From positions 1-64,000 of the forward strand of contig JAUYNR010000087.1 of assembly GCA_030698225.1 (NCBI GenBank): a stretch of 64,000 bases of DNA, written 5' to 3'. This document shows, piece by piece, positions 52,554 to 61,437 of the stretch; positions within the stretch are counted from its first letter, which is position 1; every line of letters starts with the position of its first letter. The notes below the pieces were generated by a model, which was not told where the DNA came from, did no database searches, and was given only the letters and a program-made list of their open reading frames with translations. The position numbers and the translations under genes are program-made. Origin of the DNA: Oxalobacteraceae bacterium (GTDB taxonomy: Bacteria > Pseudomonadota > Gammaproteobacteria > Burkholderiales > Burkholderiaceae_D).

Positions 52554-54131
52554 TCAAGCCGCTGCCAGCAAACTGTCCAGCCGGTCCCAACTGTCGATTA
52601 AATCTGCAAAGCCGTTGCTGCCGGCCCGACTCTCGAATACCACGGCGTGCGCCAACTCGACCGGTGATAGCGGCTGTTGCACGCTGGCGAGCTTTTCCAG
52701 CACTGCAATGTCGGCTTCCGACGGGTCGGTGCCGAGCGCGCTGCGCTGCCGGATGCGCTGCTGCAGGGTCGCTGCATCGGCCCGGGTCGATGCGATCACG
52801 AACGGCAGCGCCATCTGCTGCGCGAGTTGGCCGAACTCGGCCCGCTCTTGCTGCCGCAGGAACGCGGCGTCGATGATCACCGTCCAGCCCGCCGCCAGCA
52901 ACTGGCGCGCGGTTTGCTGCAGATGGGCATAGGTTTTCCGGGTTGCCGCTGCGCTGTAAATATCCTGGTCTGTGTTGCTGCGGTCGAGGGCCGCAAGGCC
53001 GAACAGGCGCTTGCGCTCGACGTCGGAGCGCAGCCGGATCGCCTGCCGGCGCACCAGCAGTTCCAGCGCCAGCGTGCTTTTGCCGGAACCGGGCAAGCCG
53101 TGGGTGATGATCAGCGCCCCGCGCCGGGTGCGCAGCAGCGTTGCGGCCAGGTCCAGGTAGCTGCGGCCGCTGGCCAGCGCCTGCGCCGCATCGGCCTGCG
53201 ACAGGCCGGGCTGGCCGATGCGGATGGCGCTTACCTTGGCGCGCACTGTGGCGCGGCCGGCCAGGTAGAAGCGCAGCAGCGCAACGCCCGCATAGTCGCC
53301 GGTGATTTCCAGATAGGCATTCAGCAGCCGAAACGCGAGTCCGCCGTGCTGGCGGTGGATCAGGTCCATCATCGGAAAAGCGAGTTCGTTGATGACGTCG
53401 ATCCAGCGCAAACCGGGATCGAATTCGAGGCAGTCGAACGGCACCGGTTGATCGTCGAGCAGCACGATATTGCCCAGGTGCAGGTCGCCGTGGCATTCGC
53501 GCACGAAACCATCGTGGCGGCGCTGTTCGAACAGCGGCCGGCAGGCGGAAAATTCGGCTTCGGTGGCCTGCTGCAACGCTTGTAATGTGCTGCGCGCACC
53601 GCCGTCGCCCAGCAGCGCACCCAGTTGTTCGAAATTCTGCCGGCTGACGGCCAGAATGGCGTCGGCAGTGCCGAACGCGCTGGCCGGGTCGGCCGGCGCC
53701 AGGCTGGCGTGAAAGCGCGCCAGTACCGCGGCCAGGCGGTCGATATGCGGGGCGCGCAACTGGCCGGCTGCCAGCATCACGTCCATCTGGGCGGAACCAT
53801 CGAAACGGCGCATCCTGACCGCGTATTCAAGCGCCGGCAAGCCGCCCAGCAACGGCGCATCGACACTGCCGCCGATCGGAACCACATCGAGATACAGTTC
53901 CGGCGCCAGCCGCCGGTTGAGCCGAATTTCTTCCTCGCAATAGAATTCCCGTTTGGCCAGCGTGCTGAAATCGAGAAAGCCCAGATCGAGCGCCTTCTTG
54001 ATCTTGTATGCGGTGTCGCCGCTGAGCAGAATCCATGAAATATGGGTTTCAATCAACTCCATCTGCTGCCGCTGCAGCGCGTGGATGAGCTGCAATTGCT
54101 GGCTCAGCGCGGCTGGTGGCTTGTTTGGCAT
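52554..54131 (-). CDS. Fusion of APH-fold kinase and P-loop kinase domains
   Basis: The 525-aa product has two parts. Residues about 30-330 form an aminoglycoside-phosphotransferase-like domain with CHGDLHLGNIVLLDD (catalytic HGDxHxxN) and FDCLEFDPGLRWIDV. Residues about 345-525 form a zeta-toxin/adenylate-kinase-like P-loop domain with THGLPGSGKSTLALELL and a conserved RLRSDVERKRLFGL. The fusion is widespread in Proteobacteria but its substrate is unknown. It is not expected to give aminoglycoside resistance. It stands alone, convergent with the DUF1854 gene. Confidence 0.85.
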   Translation of the reverse strand: MPNKPPAALSQQLQLIHALQRQQMELIETHISWILLSGDTAYKIKKALDLGFLDFSTLAKREFYCEEEIRLNRRLAPELYLDVVPIGGSVDAPLLGGLPALEYAVRMRRFDGSAQMDVMLAAGQLRAPHIDRLAAVLARFHASLAPADPASAFGTADAILAVSRQNFEQLGALLGDGGARSTLQALQQATEAEFSACRPLFEQRRHDGFVRECHGDLHLGNIVLLDDQPVPFDCLEFDPGLRWIDVINELAFPMMDLIHRQHGGLAFRLLNAYLEITGDYAGVALLRFYLAGRATVRAKVSAIRIGQPGLSQADAAQALASGRSYLDLAATLLRTRRGALIITHGLPGSGKSTLALELLVRRQAIRLRSDVERKRLFGLAALDRSNTDQDIYSAAATRKTYAHLQQTARQLLAAGWTVIIDAAFLRQQERAEFGQLAQQMALPFVIASTRADAATLQQRIRQRSALGTDPSEADIAVLEKLASVQQPLSPVELAHAVVFESRAGSNGFADLIDSWDRLDSLLAAA

Positions 54132-54153
54132 CGCATGTTTCCTGGCTAATTAA

Positions 54154-54201
54154 GTAGTGCAGGCCTCCGTGCCTGCATGCAGGCACGGAGGCCTGCACTA
54201 C
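54154..54201. repeat. Inverted pair of GTAG-headed REP, family 4
   Basis: GTAGTGCAGGCCTCCGTGCC and its perfect inverted copy almost touch (GCATGC centre). The element lies between the copper-chaperone stop and the APH-kinase start. Confidence 0.85.
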
Positions 54202-54206
54202 TTGAA

Positions 54207-54659
54207 TCAATGCTTGATCGCGTCTGCTGCGGCGCCATTGAGCGGCCGTGCCGGCACTTGCAGTGCGATGGTTTGGCGCTGCTTGTCCTTGCCTTCGACC
54301 ACCAGCGTCAGCGGCACCAGGTCGCCGGCCTTGATTTGCTGTTTCAGGTTGACCAGCATGATGTGATAACCGCCCGGCTTCAGATCGACAGGCTTGCCTG
54401 CCGGCAAGTCCAGGCCGGGAACCGCACGCATCCGCATGATGTTGTTTGCCATCGACATTTGATGGATTTCGACCACGCCGGCTGCCGGCGAGCGCACTTC
54501 GACCAGGCGCGCATCCTGTCTGGCGCTCAGTTGCATGAAGGCGCCTGTGGTCTTCTGCTGCTGCACGGTGGCGCGCACCCACGGGTCTTTGACCTCGACC
54601 TGGGCCAGCGCGGCAGTGGCGGAAAGTGCGAGCAGGGAAGCAAGAATCACATGTTTCAC
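54207..54659 (-). CDS. Periplasmic copper chaperone, PCu(A)C family
   Basis: The 150-aa product has a signal peptide (MKHVILASLLALSATAALAQ). The copper-binding pattern H-x-M plus later H-x-M is present, as EIHQMSMANNIMRMR and GGYHIMLVNL. PCu(A)C proteins hand Cu(I) to the CuA/CuB sites of cytochrome oxidase or scavenge copper in the periplasm. No ScoI-like gene is adjacent. Its 3' end is close to a family-4 repeat that may terminate transcription. Confidence 0.92.
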   Translation of the reverse strand: MKHVILASLLALSATAALAQVEVKDPWVRATVQQQKTTGAFMQLSARQDARLVEVRSPAAGVVEIHQMSMANNIMRMRAVPGLDLPAGKPVDLKPGGYHIMLVNLKQQIKAGDLVPLTLVVEGKDKQRQTIALQVPARPLNGAAADAIKH

Positions 54660-54737
54660 GGGTTTCCTTTATGGCGGGCCCGACTGCGCAGTGCAGTCGG
54701 TGCCGATTCAAACATACAAGACGCGCAGCGACTTGCT

Positions 54738-54868
54738 TTGCTCCCTTCTCCCGGCATGGCTTTTCCTGGTGCCCGAATCGCCATGCGATTCGCCTGCGGG
54801 AGAAGGGGAGGGCGGCCAAGGCGCTTTCATTCAGCGTGGCATTTTCGCCATCGCCGTTGGCAGGAGTC
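54738..54868. repeat. Family-3 element with internal insertion
   Basis: CTCCCTTCTCCCG and CGGGAGAAGGGGAG flank an extra segment that begins GCATGGC and ends GCCATGC. The extended tail (GGCGGCC, GCGCTTTCAT, GGCATTTTCGCCAT) follows as at 49091. Confidence 0.65.
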
Positions 54869-54925
54869 TTTGCGCGTGTCGCACGCCGAAGGATACCGCA
54901 TGCGGGATTTTGCGGCGCGGGCGCG

Positions 54926-55156
54926 TCAGCGCAGCGCCGCGTTCAGATGGTCGACGATCTCGGCCCAGTCGGCATCTTCCAGAATTTCTTCGCGCAAGAA
55001 TGCGGCTTGGGCCGGGGTCCAGAACGGCGCATCGGCCAGTGCGACATCGGCCGCCAGCGGCGCATGGGTGACGATGAAGCGGTCGATCGCCTCGGGCTCG
55101 GTGGGCAGGCCGAGCTGCTTGAACAGTTCCTCGAGCGGGTGTACCGGTTGTTCCAT
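54926..55156 (-). CDS. DUF2789 family protein
   Basis: The 76-aa acidic protein begins MEQPVHPLEELFKQLGLPTE, with IDRFIVTHAPL and AFLREEILEDADWAEIVDHL. This layout is that of DUF2789, a small helical family of unknown function in Proteobacteria. A spaced GGAGAC lies just before the ATG. It sits between the copper chaperone and cbpM on the same strand, 24 bp from cbpM. Confidence 0.85.
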   Translation of the reverse strand: MEQPVHPLEELFKQLGLPTEPEAIDRFIVTHAPLAADVALADAPFWTPAQAAFLREEILEDADWAEIVDHLNAALR

Positions 55157-55180
55157 GACAGTCTCCTGGTGGATTGATTT

Positions 55181-55498
55181 TCAATGCGCGCTGCGGCGCT
55201 TGAGCTGGGTTTTCAGTGCCGCGACTTCATCCAGCAGGTCCAGCGCCAGCGCAGCCCCGGCCGGATTGATTTCGAGGTCGCGCATCAGCCGCATCGTCAG
55301 CCGTGCGCGCTGCAGCGCCGCGCCGCCAAAGCGCCACTCCTGCGGCTGCTGGCCGCGCGGCTCCAGTATCCCTTCCAGCACCCACAGCGTAAGCTGCTCC
55401 TGCGGCGCATCGCAAGCCTGGGACAGCTCAACCAGGGTCAGCTCGATTTCATCGTCGACCACCTGGGCTTGCAGATAGGTCGTAGTCGTTTGGTTCAT
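55181..55498 (-). CDS. cbpM: Chaperone modulator CbpM
   Basis: The 105-aa product has a MerR-like helical start (TLVELSQACDAPQEQLTLWV), then EGILEPRG and the ARLTMRLMRDLEINPAGAAL block that is typical of CbpM. It binds the J-domain of CbpA and blocks its co-chaperone and DNA-binding activity. It lies 12 bp after cbpA on the same strand, as in E. coli. Confidence 0.92.
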   Translation of the reverse strand: MNQTTTTYLQAQVVDDEIELTLVELSQACDAPQEQLTLWVLEGILEPRGQQPQEWRFGGAALQRARLTMRLMRDLEINPAGAALALDLLDEVAALKTQLKRRSAH

Positions 55499-55510
55499 CG
55501 CGAATTTTCC

Positions 55511-56467
55511 TTACAGTTGCAGATGGGCGCGCGGGTTGAACTCGAAGGCTTGCGCCATCGCGCGGTAGGCCTCCTTGGCGCGCTCGTTGTCGGCGCTCGG
55601 CAGCGCGATCGTCAGCACCGCGTACAGATCGCCGGCCGGGTTGCCGGGAATGCCTTTGCCTTTCAGGCGCAGCTTGCGCCCGGCGCTGGAGCCGGCAGGA
55701 ATGGCCAGCTGCACCGAACCCGCGGGCGTCGGGGCGGTGACGCTGCCGCCGAGCGCGGCTTCCCAGGGCGCCAGCGGCAAATCGAAATAGACGTCGCGGC
55801 CGTCGACCCGATAGTGCGGGTGCGCTCGGAATACGATCTCCAGGTACAGGTCGCCGGCCGGCCCGCCGCCGAGCCCCGGCCCGCCCTGGCCGGAGAGTCG
55901 CAAATGCTGGCCTTCGCGCACGCCTTTCGGGATCTGGATGTCGAGCGTGCGTTCGCGGGTGACGACATGGCCCTGGGCGTCCGTTGCCGGCATCCGTAGC
56001 GAAATGCTGCGCCGCGCCCCGTGGTAGGCGTCCTTCAGGTCGATTTCAACCTTCGCATGGTGATCCTGGCCCTGCGCACGCATGGTCTGGCGCGCCGCAT
56101 GCGGGTGCCCGCGCCCGGTCCGGCGGCCGAACAACGCTTCGAAAAAATCACTGTAATCGGCGCCATCACCGGCCCCGCCCCCCATGTCGCGGCCGCTGAA
56201 TTCGAAACCGGCATCCCAGTTCGGCGGCGGCTGGAATTCCTGCCCGCTCTGCCATTGGCTGCCGACCTGGTCGTAGGCGGCGCGGGTTTCCGGGTCCTTG
56301 AGCACCTTGTACGCTTCGCCCATCTCCTTGAAGCGCGCTTCCGCGTCGGCTTCCTTGCTGACATCCGGATGGTATTTGCGCGCCAGCTTGCGATATGCGC
56401 TCTTGATCTCATCCTGGGTCGCAGTGCGCGGCACCCCGAGGCTGGCGTAATAGTCTTTGTATTTCAT
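55511..56467 (-). CDS. cbpA: Curved DNA-binding protein / DnaJ homologue CbpA
   Basis: The 318-aa product has an N-terminal J-domain with the HPD motif (KLARKYHPDVSKEADAE). A Gly/Phe-rich linker and two C-terminal beta domains (ARRSISLRMPA; YFDLPLAPWEAALGGSVTAP) follow. It lacks the DnaJ zinc finger, as expected for CbpA. It co-chaperones DnaK and binds curved DNA under stress. It is the first gene of a probable cbpA-cbpM-DUF2789 unit. Confidence 0.94.
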   Translation of the reverse strand: MKYKDYYASLGVPRTATQDEIKSAYRKLARKYHPDVSKEADAEARFKEMGEAYKVLKDPETRAAYDQVGSQWQSGQEFQPPPNWDAGFEFSGRDMGGGAGDGADYSDFFEALFGRRTGRGHPHAARQTMRAQGQDHHAKVEIDLKDAYHGARRSISLRMPATDAQGHVVTRERTLDIQIPKGVREGQHLRLSGQGGPGLGGGPAGDLYLEIVFRAHPHYRVDGRDVYFDLPLAPWEAALGGSVTAPTPAGSVQLAIPAGSSAGRKLRLKGKGIPGNPAGDLYAVLTIALPSADNERAKEAYRAMAQAFEFNPRAHLQL

Positions 56468-56552
56468 CGGTCGAAGCGTCCCCGGGCGGCGTTAAGAGAA
56501 TTCAATATTGAAATTAGCGCATGTCGTCTCTGCGCTGCTTGCGTTGCATCAA

Positions 56553-57251
56553 TCACACCACCGCACCGAACAGCTTGCCGACGCCGGCGGTGATCGCCAT
56601 CGCCAGCGCACCCCAAAAAGCCACCCGCAGCGCGGCCTGCGGTACCGGCGCGCCGCCGGTGCGGGCGCCGAGCGCGCCCAGCGCAGTCAGGCACACCAGC
56701 GAGGTGCCGGCTACCAGCGGCACCAGCAGCGGCAGCGGGGCCAGCAACGTCGTCAGCAGCGGCAGGGCGGCGCCGGCGGCGAAGGTGGCGGCCGAGGTCA
56801 GCGCGGCCTGCACCGGGCGCGCGCGGGCGAGCCTGGAAATGCCGAGTTCGTCGCGCGCATGGGCGCCCAGCGCGTCATGCTGCATCAGCTGCTGCGCCAC
56901 CTGCGCGGCCAGTTCATGGGTCAGCCCGCGGTGCATGTAGATGGCGGTCAGTTCTTGCTGTTCGTGCTCAGGTTGCTCGGCCAGTTCGACCCGTTCGCGC
57001 TCCAGGTCGGCCTGTTCGGTGTCGGACTGCGAGCTGACCGAGACGTATTCGCCGGCCGCCATCGACATCGCTCCCGCCACCAGGCCGGCCACGCCGGCCA
57101 GCAGCAGCTCGCTGCGCCCGGCACTGGCGGCGGCAATCCCGACCATCAGGCTGGCAGTGGAGACGATGCCGTCGTTGGCCCCCAGCACCGCCGCGCGCAG
57201 CCAGCCGATGCGGTCGGTGCGGTGTCGTTCGCGGTGCTTGGCGTGGCGCAT
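56553..57251 (-). CDS. VIT1/CCC1-family iron/manganese transporter
   Basis: The 232-aa product begins with the family signature RAAVLGANDGIVSTASLMVG, followed by AGLVAGAMSMAAGEYVSVSS and SQSDTEQADLERE. A short cytosolic metal-binding region and three more helices to the C-terminus complete the fold. It is predicted to move Fe2+ or Mn2+ out of the cytoplasm. An AT-rich repeat (copy H) lies directly upstream of the start. Confidence 0.92.
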   Translation of the reverse strand: MRHAKHRERHRTDRIGWLRAAVLGANDGIVSTASLMVGIAAASAGRSELLLAGVAGLVAGAMSMAAGEYVSVSSQSDTEQADLERERVELAEQPEHEQQELTAIYMHRGLTHELAAQVAQQLMQHDALGAHARDELGISRLARARPVQAALTSAATFAAGAALPLLTTLLAPLPLLVPLVAGTSLVCLTALGALGARTGGAPVPQAALRVAFWGALAMAITAGVGKLFGAVV

Positions 57252-57280
57252 GTCGGGCCTTCACTGTTGGTAATATTGAT

Positions 57281-57338
57281 GGAGTATGCTTAAAAATAGG
57301 ATAATTACCGCAGATAAATAAAGCGGTATTGAAAATAC
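57281..57338. repeat. AT-rich 58-bp dispersed repeat, copy H
   Basis: It runs from GGAGTATGCTTAAAAATAGG through ATTACCGCAGATAAA to GAAAATAC. It lies 30 bp upstream of the VIT-family start codon. Confidence 0.65.
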
Positions 57339-57354
57339 ATGCCTTTGTATGCTC

Positions 57355-58002
57355 TCAGAGCGTCGAAGTGAATTCCGACGGCGCCGGCCGCGCATGCTGC
57401 GGCTTGCGGCGGTTGACGGTGCCGATGTTGACGAAGCATGCCGGATGCTCGCCGATGGTCAGCGCAAATAATGTGCGCATGTGCGCCGATGTCATCGCCT
57501 GGCCGCTGGTGAGGCCGGCGCCGAAACCCATCGCATGCGCCGACAGCAGCATGTTCTGCAGCGCGCAGCCCAGCGACACCATCCGTTCCAGCGCCGGAAT
57601 ATCCGGCTCGGCCGGCCCCAGCCGGGCCACGGCCAGCAGCAGCAGCGGCGCGCGGTGCGCCTTTTCGCGCGCGGCCGCAATCTGCTCGGGGGTGGCGTCG
57701 GGGTCGCGCTCGATCAGCGCCTGCGCGAACACTTCGCCCAGCAGCGCACGCTTGTGCTGCGGGATGATGACGAAGCGCCACGGATGCAGCTGGCCGTGGT
57801 CCGGTGCTGCTGCGGCGGCGGCCAGCAATTGTTCGAGTTGCGCCGGACTCGGGCCCGGTGCTGCCAGGCGTTTCGGCGAAATGTTCTGGCGCGAGTGAAT
57901 CAATGCCTGGGCGGCGTCGCACAACTCCTCTGCCGATACCGCTGGCGGGGCGCCATCTGCGGCGGCAGCATTGTGCATCGGTGCTGCGATCGGTAGTTTC
58001 AT
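57355..58002 (-). CDS. Nitroreductase-family FMN oxidoreductase
   Basis: The product is about 215 aa from the ATG at 58002 (MKLPIAAPMH), preceded by AGGGAAATG; the track start adds eight residues. FMN-binding stretches SRQNISPKRLAAPGPS and DHGQLHPWRFVII, and the later GFGAGLTSG and CFVNIGTV, place it in the YdjA-like single-domain group. The physiological substrate is unknown. It is divergent from the ligase gene. Confidence 0.87.
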   Translation of the reverse strand: MKLPIAAPMHNAAAADGAPPAVSAEELCDAAQALIHSRQNISPKRLAAPGPSPAQLEQLLAAAAAAPDHGQLHPWRFVIIPQHKRALLGEVFAQALIERDPDATPEQIAAAREKAHRAPLLLLAVARLGPAEPDIPALERMVSLGCALQNMLLSAHAMGFGAGLTSGQAMTSAHMRTLFALTIGEHPACFVNIGTVNRRKPQHARPAPSEFTSTL

Positions 58003-58220
58003 GAGCATTTCCCTGCAATCGTGCAAACCTGAAAACCCGATTCTGCATTATCGGGCTGGCGCGCGCAATCGATCGCGGTCCGTTTTGCCTGCAGCCGAGG
58101 CAAGGCATGCTAAATTCTTGCTTGCAAGAATGTTGTCAACCTTTCCAGGAGAACCATCATGCGCTGCCATATTCCTCTTTTCCCGCAATGCGGGCGCGCC
58201 GCCGAGTTGCGGAGCCGGCA

Positions 58221-59093
58221 ATGAAGCTGCCCGTGTTGCGGCGCATGCCGGCGCTGCTGCTGTTGCTGTCGTTGGGCGGCGTGCTGCATCCGGGGCCGCT
58301 GGCGTATGCGGCTGAAGCTGCAGCGCCGCTGGTGCTGCTGGCGCAGGATTTCAGTGATGCGATCGACCCCGGCGCCTACCTGGTGAGCGAAAAACTCGAT
58401 GGCGTGCGCGCGCTGTGGGATGGCAACAGCTTGCGCTTTCGCAGCGGCAGGATGATCCGGGCGCCCGACTGGTTTATTGCCGGCCTGCCGGCCCACCCGC
58501 TGGACGGCGAGCTGTGGATGGGGCGGCGCAATTTCGACCGGCTGTCGGCGGCAGTGCGGCGCGACAGTCCGCGCGATGCCGAGTGGCATCAGATCAGCTA
58601 TCAAGTGTTCGAGTGGCCGCAAGCGCCCGGCACTTTCAGCGAGCGGCTGGCGGCGCTGCAGCTGAGTATTGCGCGCGCCAATCTGGGCCGGCTGCAATTG
58701 GTGCCGCAACAGCGCATCGCCAGTCGCCAGGCGCTGCACGCCCGCCTGCAGCAGGTGGTGCGCGCCGGCGGCGAGGGCCTGATGCTGCACCGCGCCGATG
58801 CGCTCTGGCAAACCGGGCGCAGCGATGCGCTGCTGAAACTCAAGCCGCAGCATGATGCCGAGGCCAGGGTCGTGGCCCATTTGCCGGGGAAAGGGAAGTA
58901 CCAGGGCATGTGCGGCGCCTTGCTGATGGAAAGTCCCGACGGCCAGCGCTTCCGGTTGGGCAGCGGCATGAGCGACGCGCAGCGCCGCGCGCCGCCGCCG
59001 GTCGGCAGCGTGGTGACCTACCGTTACCGCGAACGCACGCCGGCCGGCTTGCCGCGCTTTGCCAGCTTCCTGCGGGTGCGCGCGCCGGAGTAA
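58221..59093 (+). CDS. ligE: ATP-dependent DNA ligase with signal peptide (LigE-like)
   Basis: The product is 290 aa from the ATG at 58221 (MKLPVLRRMPALLLLLSLGG), giving a clear signal peptide cleaved near AYAAEA. The ligase motif I is SEKLDGVRALWDG with the nucleotide-accepting Lys; motif III is DGELWMG; motif IV is GEGLMLHR; motif V is LLKLKPQHDAEA. A compact OB domain follows. Such minimal ligases act outside the cytoplasm, possibly on DNA taken up in the periplasm. GGAG precedes the start. A terminator hairpin follows the gene. Confidence 0.9.
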   Translation: MKLPVLRRMPALLLLLSLGGVLHPGPLAYAAEAAAPLVLLAQDFSDAIDPGAYLVSEKLDGVRALWDGNSLRFRSGRMIRAPDWFIAGLPAHPLDGELWMGRRNFDRLSAAVRRDSPRDAEWHQISYQVFEWPQAPGTFSERLAALQLSIARANLGRLQLVPQQRIASRQALHARLQQVVRAGGEGLMLHRADALWQTGRSDALLKLKPQHDAEARVVAHLPGKGKYQGMCGALLMESPDGQRFRLGSGMSDAQRRAPPPVGSVVTYRYRERTPAGLPRFASFLRVRAPE

Positions 59094-59119
59094 TCCTTGC
59101 GTTTTGGGAGGGCATGAGA

Positions 59120-59146
59120 AAAACCAGCGCCCGGCTGGTTTTTTTG
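59120..59146 (+). terminator. Rho-independent terminator after ligE
   Basis: AACCAGC, a five-base loop and GCTGGTT form a stem that is followed by a run of seven T residues, 27 bp after the ligase stop codon. Confidence 0.8.
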
Positions 59147-59319
59147 TGTCCGGCACCGTCGCATCCGGTGCGGTTGTCATTCGAGCGTCACAATCCCCGC
59201 GTACATTTTCACATGTTGCGTTGCACAAGGACGCGTGCAAGCCTGCAAGCGAACCGGCGCTGCGGCAGAGCGTCGAAAACGCTGTTACTGATTCTTGTAC
59301 CGATTGAGGAGTTTCGAAT

Positions 59320-61020
59320 ATGCACGGTATTACCGGCAACAAAATGAGTCTGAACAATTTTGCTATCAGTACCCGCCTGAGCGCCGGCTTTGCCGCGGTG
59401 CTGATCCTGATGCTGGCGATAGCCGGCCTGGGCATCGCCCGGCTGCAGGCGGTCGGCGAGGTGGCGCACACGATGTCGTCCGAAACCATGGTGGTCGAGC
59501 GTCTCGGCGCCGAATGGTTTACCGAGATAAGCGTCAATAGCGCGCGCACCGTAGCGGTGGCCAGGACCGATGAGCCGGAATCCCAGGATTATTTCAAGGA
59601 GCAAATCAAATCCACCAATGCCAGAATCGGCGCGATCCAAAAAAGCCTGGAGCCGATGATCGCATCAGCCCAAGGCAAGACATTGCTGCAGGATATCGCT
59701 GAAAAACGCCGGAAATATGAAGCTGTCGGCGGCGCCGTGCTGGAGCTGAAACGGACCGGCAGGAATGCGCTTGCCGACCAGATGATAGAGGAGAAATTCC
59801 TGCCGGCGGTGGCTGCCTATCTGCACAGTGCCCGCCAGCTGATTGCCTATCAACAAAGCCAGTCGCTGGCGCTGGCCAGCCAGGCCGACCGTCATTTCCA
59901 GGACGGCCGCATGCTGCTGGCGTCGCTCAGCGTGGCTGCGCTGTTGCTCGGGCTGGCGTGCGCGTGGCTGATCAGCCGTTCCATCTCGGGGCCGTTAAAC
60001 GCAGCGCTGCGGATTGCCCGGCGCGTCGCCGTCGGCGACCTGTCGGCGCAGATCGTGGTGACCGGCAAGGATGAAACCGGCCAGCTGCTGGCAGCGTTGC
60101 GCGACATGAATGCCGCGTTGCATCAAATTATCGGCAACGTCCGCCACAGCACCGACACCATCGCACTGGCATCGGGCGAAATCGCCTCCGGCAACCTCGA
60201 TCTGTCGGCGCGTACCGAAGAACAGGCCGGTTCGCTGCAGCAGACCGCCGCCTCGATGGAACAGCTGACTTCCACCGTCAGGCAAAATGCCGACAACGCG
60301 CGCCAGGCCAACCAGCTGGCGGTATCGGCCTCCGGCGTCGCAGTCAAGGGCGGTCAGATGGTGGCGCTGGTGGTCGACACCATGGGCTCGATCAAGGCCA
60401 GCTCCGGCAAGATCGCCGACATCATCGGCGTCATCGACGGCATCGCGTTCCAGACCAATATCCTGGCGCTGAATGCGGCGGTCGAAGCGGCGCGCGCCGG
60501 CGAACAGGGCCGTGGCTTCGCGGTGGTGGCCACCGAAGTGCGCAATCTGGCGCAGCGCAGCGCCAGCGCCGCGAAGGAAATCAAGGCGCTGATCGACGAC
60601 TCGGTGCAACAGGTCGATGCCGGCAGCGTGCTGGTCGGGCAGGCCGGCGCCACCATGGGCGAGATTGTCGCCAGCGTCAGGAAGGTGACCGACATCATGA
60701 GCGAGATCACCGCCGCCAGCCAGGAGCAAAGCGACGGCATCGAACAGGTCAACCAGGCGATCGGCCAGATGGATGATGTCACGCAGCAAAACGCCGCGCT
60801 GGTCGAACAGGCCGCCGCCGCCGCCGAAAGCCTGCAGGAGCAGGCCGCGTCGCTGGCGCAGGCGGTCAGCGTGTTCAGGCTGGGCAGCGAAACCCCGGCG
60901 CCGTCCGTTGCAGCGCGTGCACCGCAACGCGTAATCCGGCAGGCGGGCGGCAACCGCCTGGCGCGCGGGAAGCCGCTGGCGGGACCGGAAAAGAGGCTTC
61001 CAGCGGTCCTGTGCAGTTGA
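59320..61020 (+). CDS. Methyl-accepting chemotaxis protein
   Basis: The 566-aa product starts at an ATG preceded by GAGGAG. A first membrane helix ([20 protein letters not shown]), a periplasmic four-helix-type sensor of about 150 residues and a second helix ([20 protein letters not shown]) are followed by a HAMP domain and a signalling domain. The hairpin tip is [20 protein letters not shown] with [10 protein letters not shown]. There is no C-terminal CheR pentapeptide. No chemotaxis genes are adjacent, so it is an orphan receptor. The ligand cannot be predicted. Confidence 0.94.
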   Translation: MHGITGNKMSLNNFAISTRLSAGFAAVLILMLAIAGLGIARLQAVGEVAHTMSSETMVVERLGAEWFTEISVNSARTVAVARTDEPESQDYFKEQIKSTNARIGAIQKSLEPMIASAQGKTLLQDIAEKRRKYEAVGGAVLELKRTGRNALADQMIEEKFLPAVAAYLHSARQLIAYQQSQSLALASQADRHFQDGRMLLASLSVAALLLGLACAWLISRSISGPLNAALRIARRVAVGDLSAQIVVTGKDETGQLLAALRDMNAALHQIIGNVRHSTDTIALASGEIASGNLDLSARTEEQAGSLQQTAASMEQLTSTVRQNADNARQANQLAVSASGVAVKGGQMVALVVDTMGSIKASSGKIADIIGVIDGIAFQTNILALNAAVEAARAGEQGRGFAVVATEVRNLAQRSASAAKEIKALIDDSVQQVDAGSVLVGQAGATMGEIVASVRKVTDIMSEITAASQEQSDGIEQVNQAIGQMDDVTQQNAALVEQAAAAAESLQEQAASLAQAVSVFRLGSETPAPSVAARAPQRVIRQAGGNRLARGKPLAGPEKRLPAVLCS

Positions 61021-61034
61021 ATATACGTATGTAT

Positions 61035-61092
61035 GTATATTTAAAGTGGCAATGAAACAATGCGCAAATATCGTTGTTTTTGCATATACTCC
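61035..61092. repeat. AT-rich 58-bp dispersed repeat, copy I
   Basis: It runs from GTATATTTAAAGTGGCAATG through TGCGCAAATAT to GCATATACTCC. It is the best match to copies A and E. Confidence 0.75.
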
Positions 61093-61117
61093 AGATAATA
61101 TCCAAGTCTGCGGGAAA

Positions 61118-61160
61118 ACTCCCTGTCCCGCTGGCGGGAGAGAGGTGGGGAGAGGGTGCA
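61118..61160. repeat. Family-3 hairpin, diverged
   Basis: TCCCGCTGGCGGGAGAGAGG with a G-rich tail (GTGGGGAGAGGG) is related to the other family-3 elements. Confidence 0.6.
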
Positions 61161-61437
61161 CGCAATGGCCAGCGTGGCCCAAACAGCGCGCAACCTTGAC
61201 TCCTGCACCCGGCTTCATTGCCACGGTGGTTTCAGGCCGTGCCGTTACCAGGATCGCCTGCACCGGGAGTTTCCGTTATTCAGGGTTTGTTGCCGGATTC
61301 GCGTGGGCATTCGATGCCCCAATCAGGACTCCAGACTTGCCGACAAGCAAAACTCCGGCGTGATTAGCTTGATTGCGCCAGGGAAAGCCGTGATACTGGA
61401 TGGAAATAAATCAAATTTCTATCCTTTGGGAAACGCG

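Larger units (their letters stand above)
61021..61437. other. 417-bp gap with repeats between the MCP and methyltransferase genes
   Basis: It holds the AT-rich repeat copy I (61035-61092) and a family-3 element (61118-61160). The remaining 280 bp are open in the methyltransferase frame but show no homology that I recognise and lack a plausible start. Confidence 0.6.
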
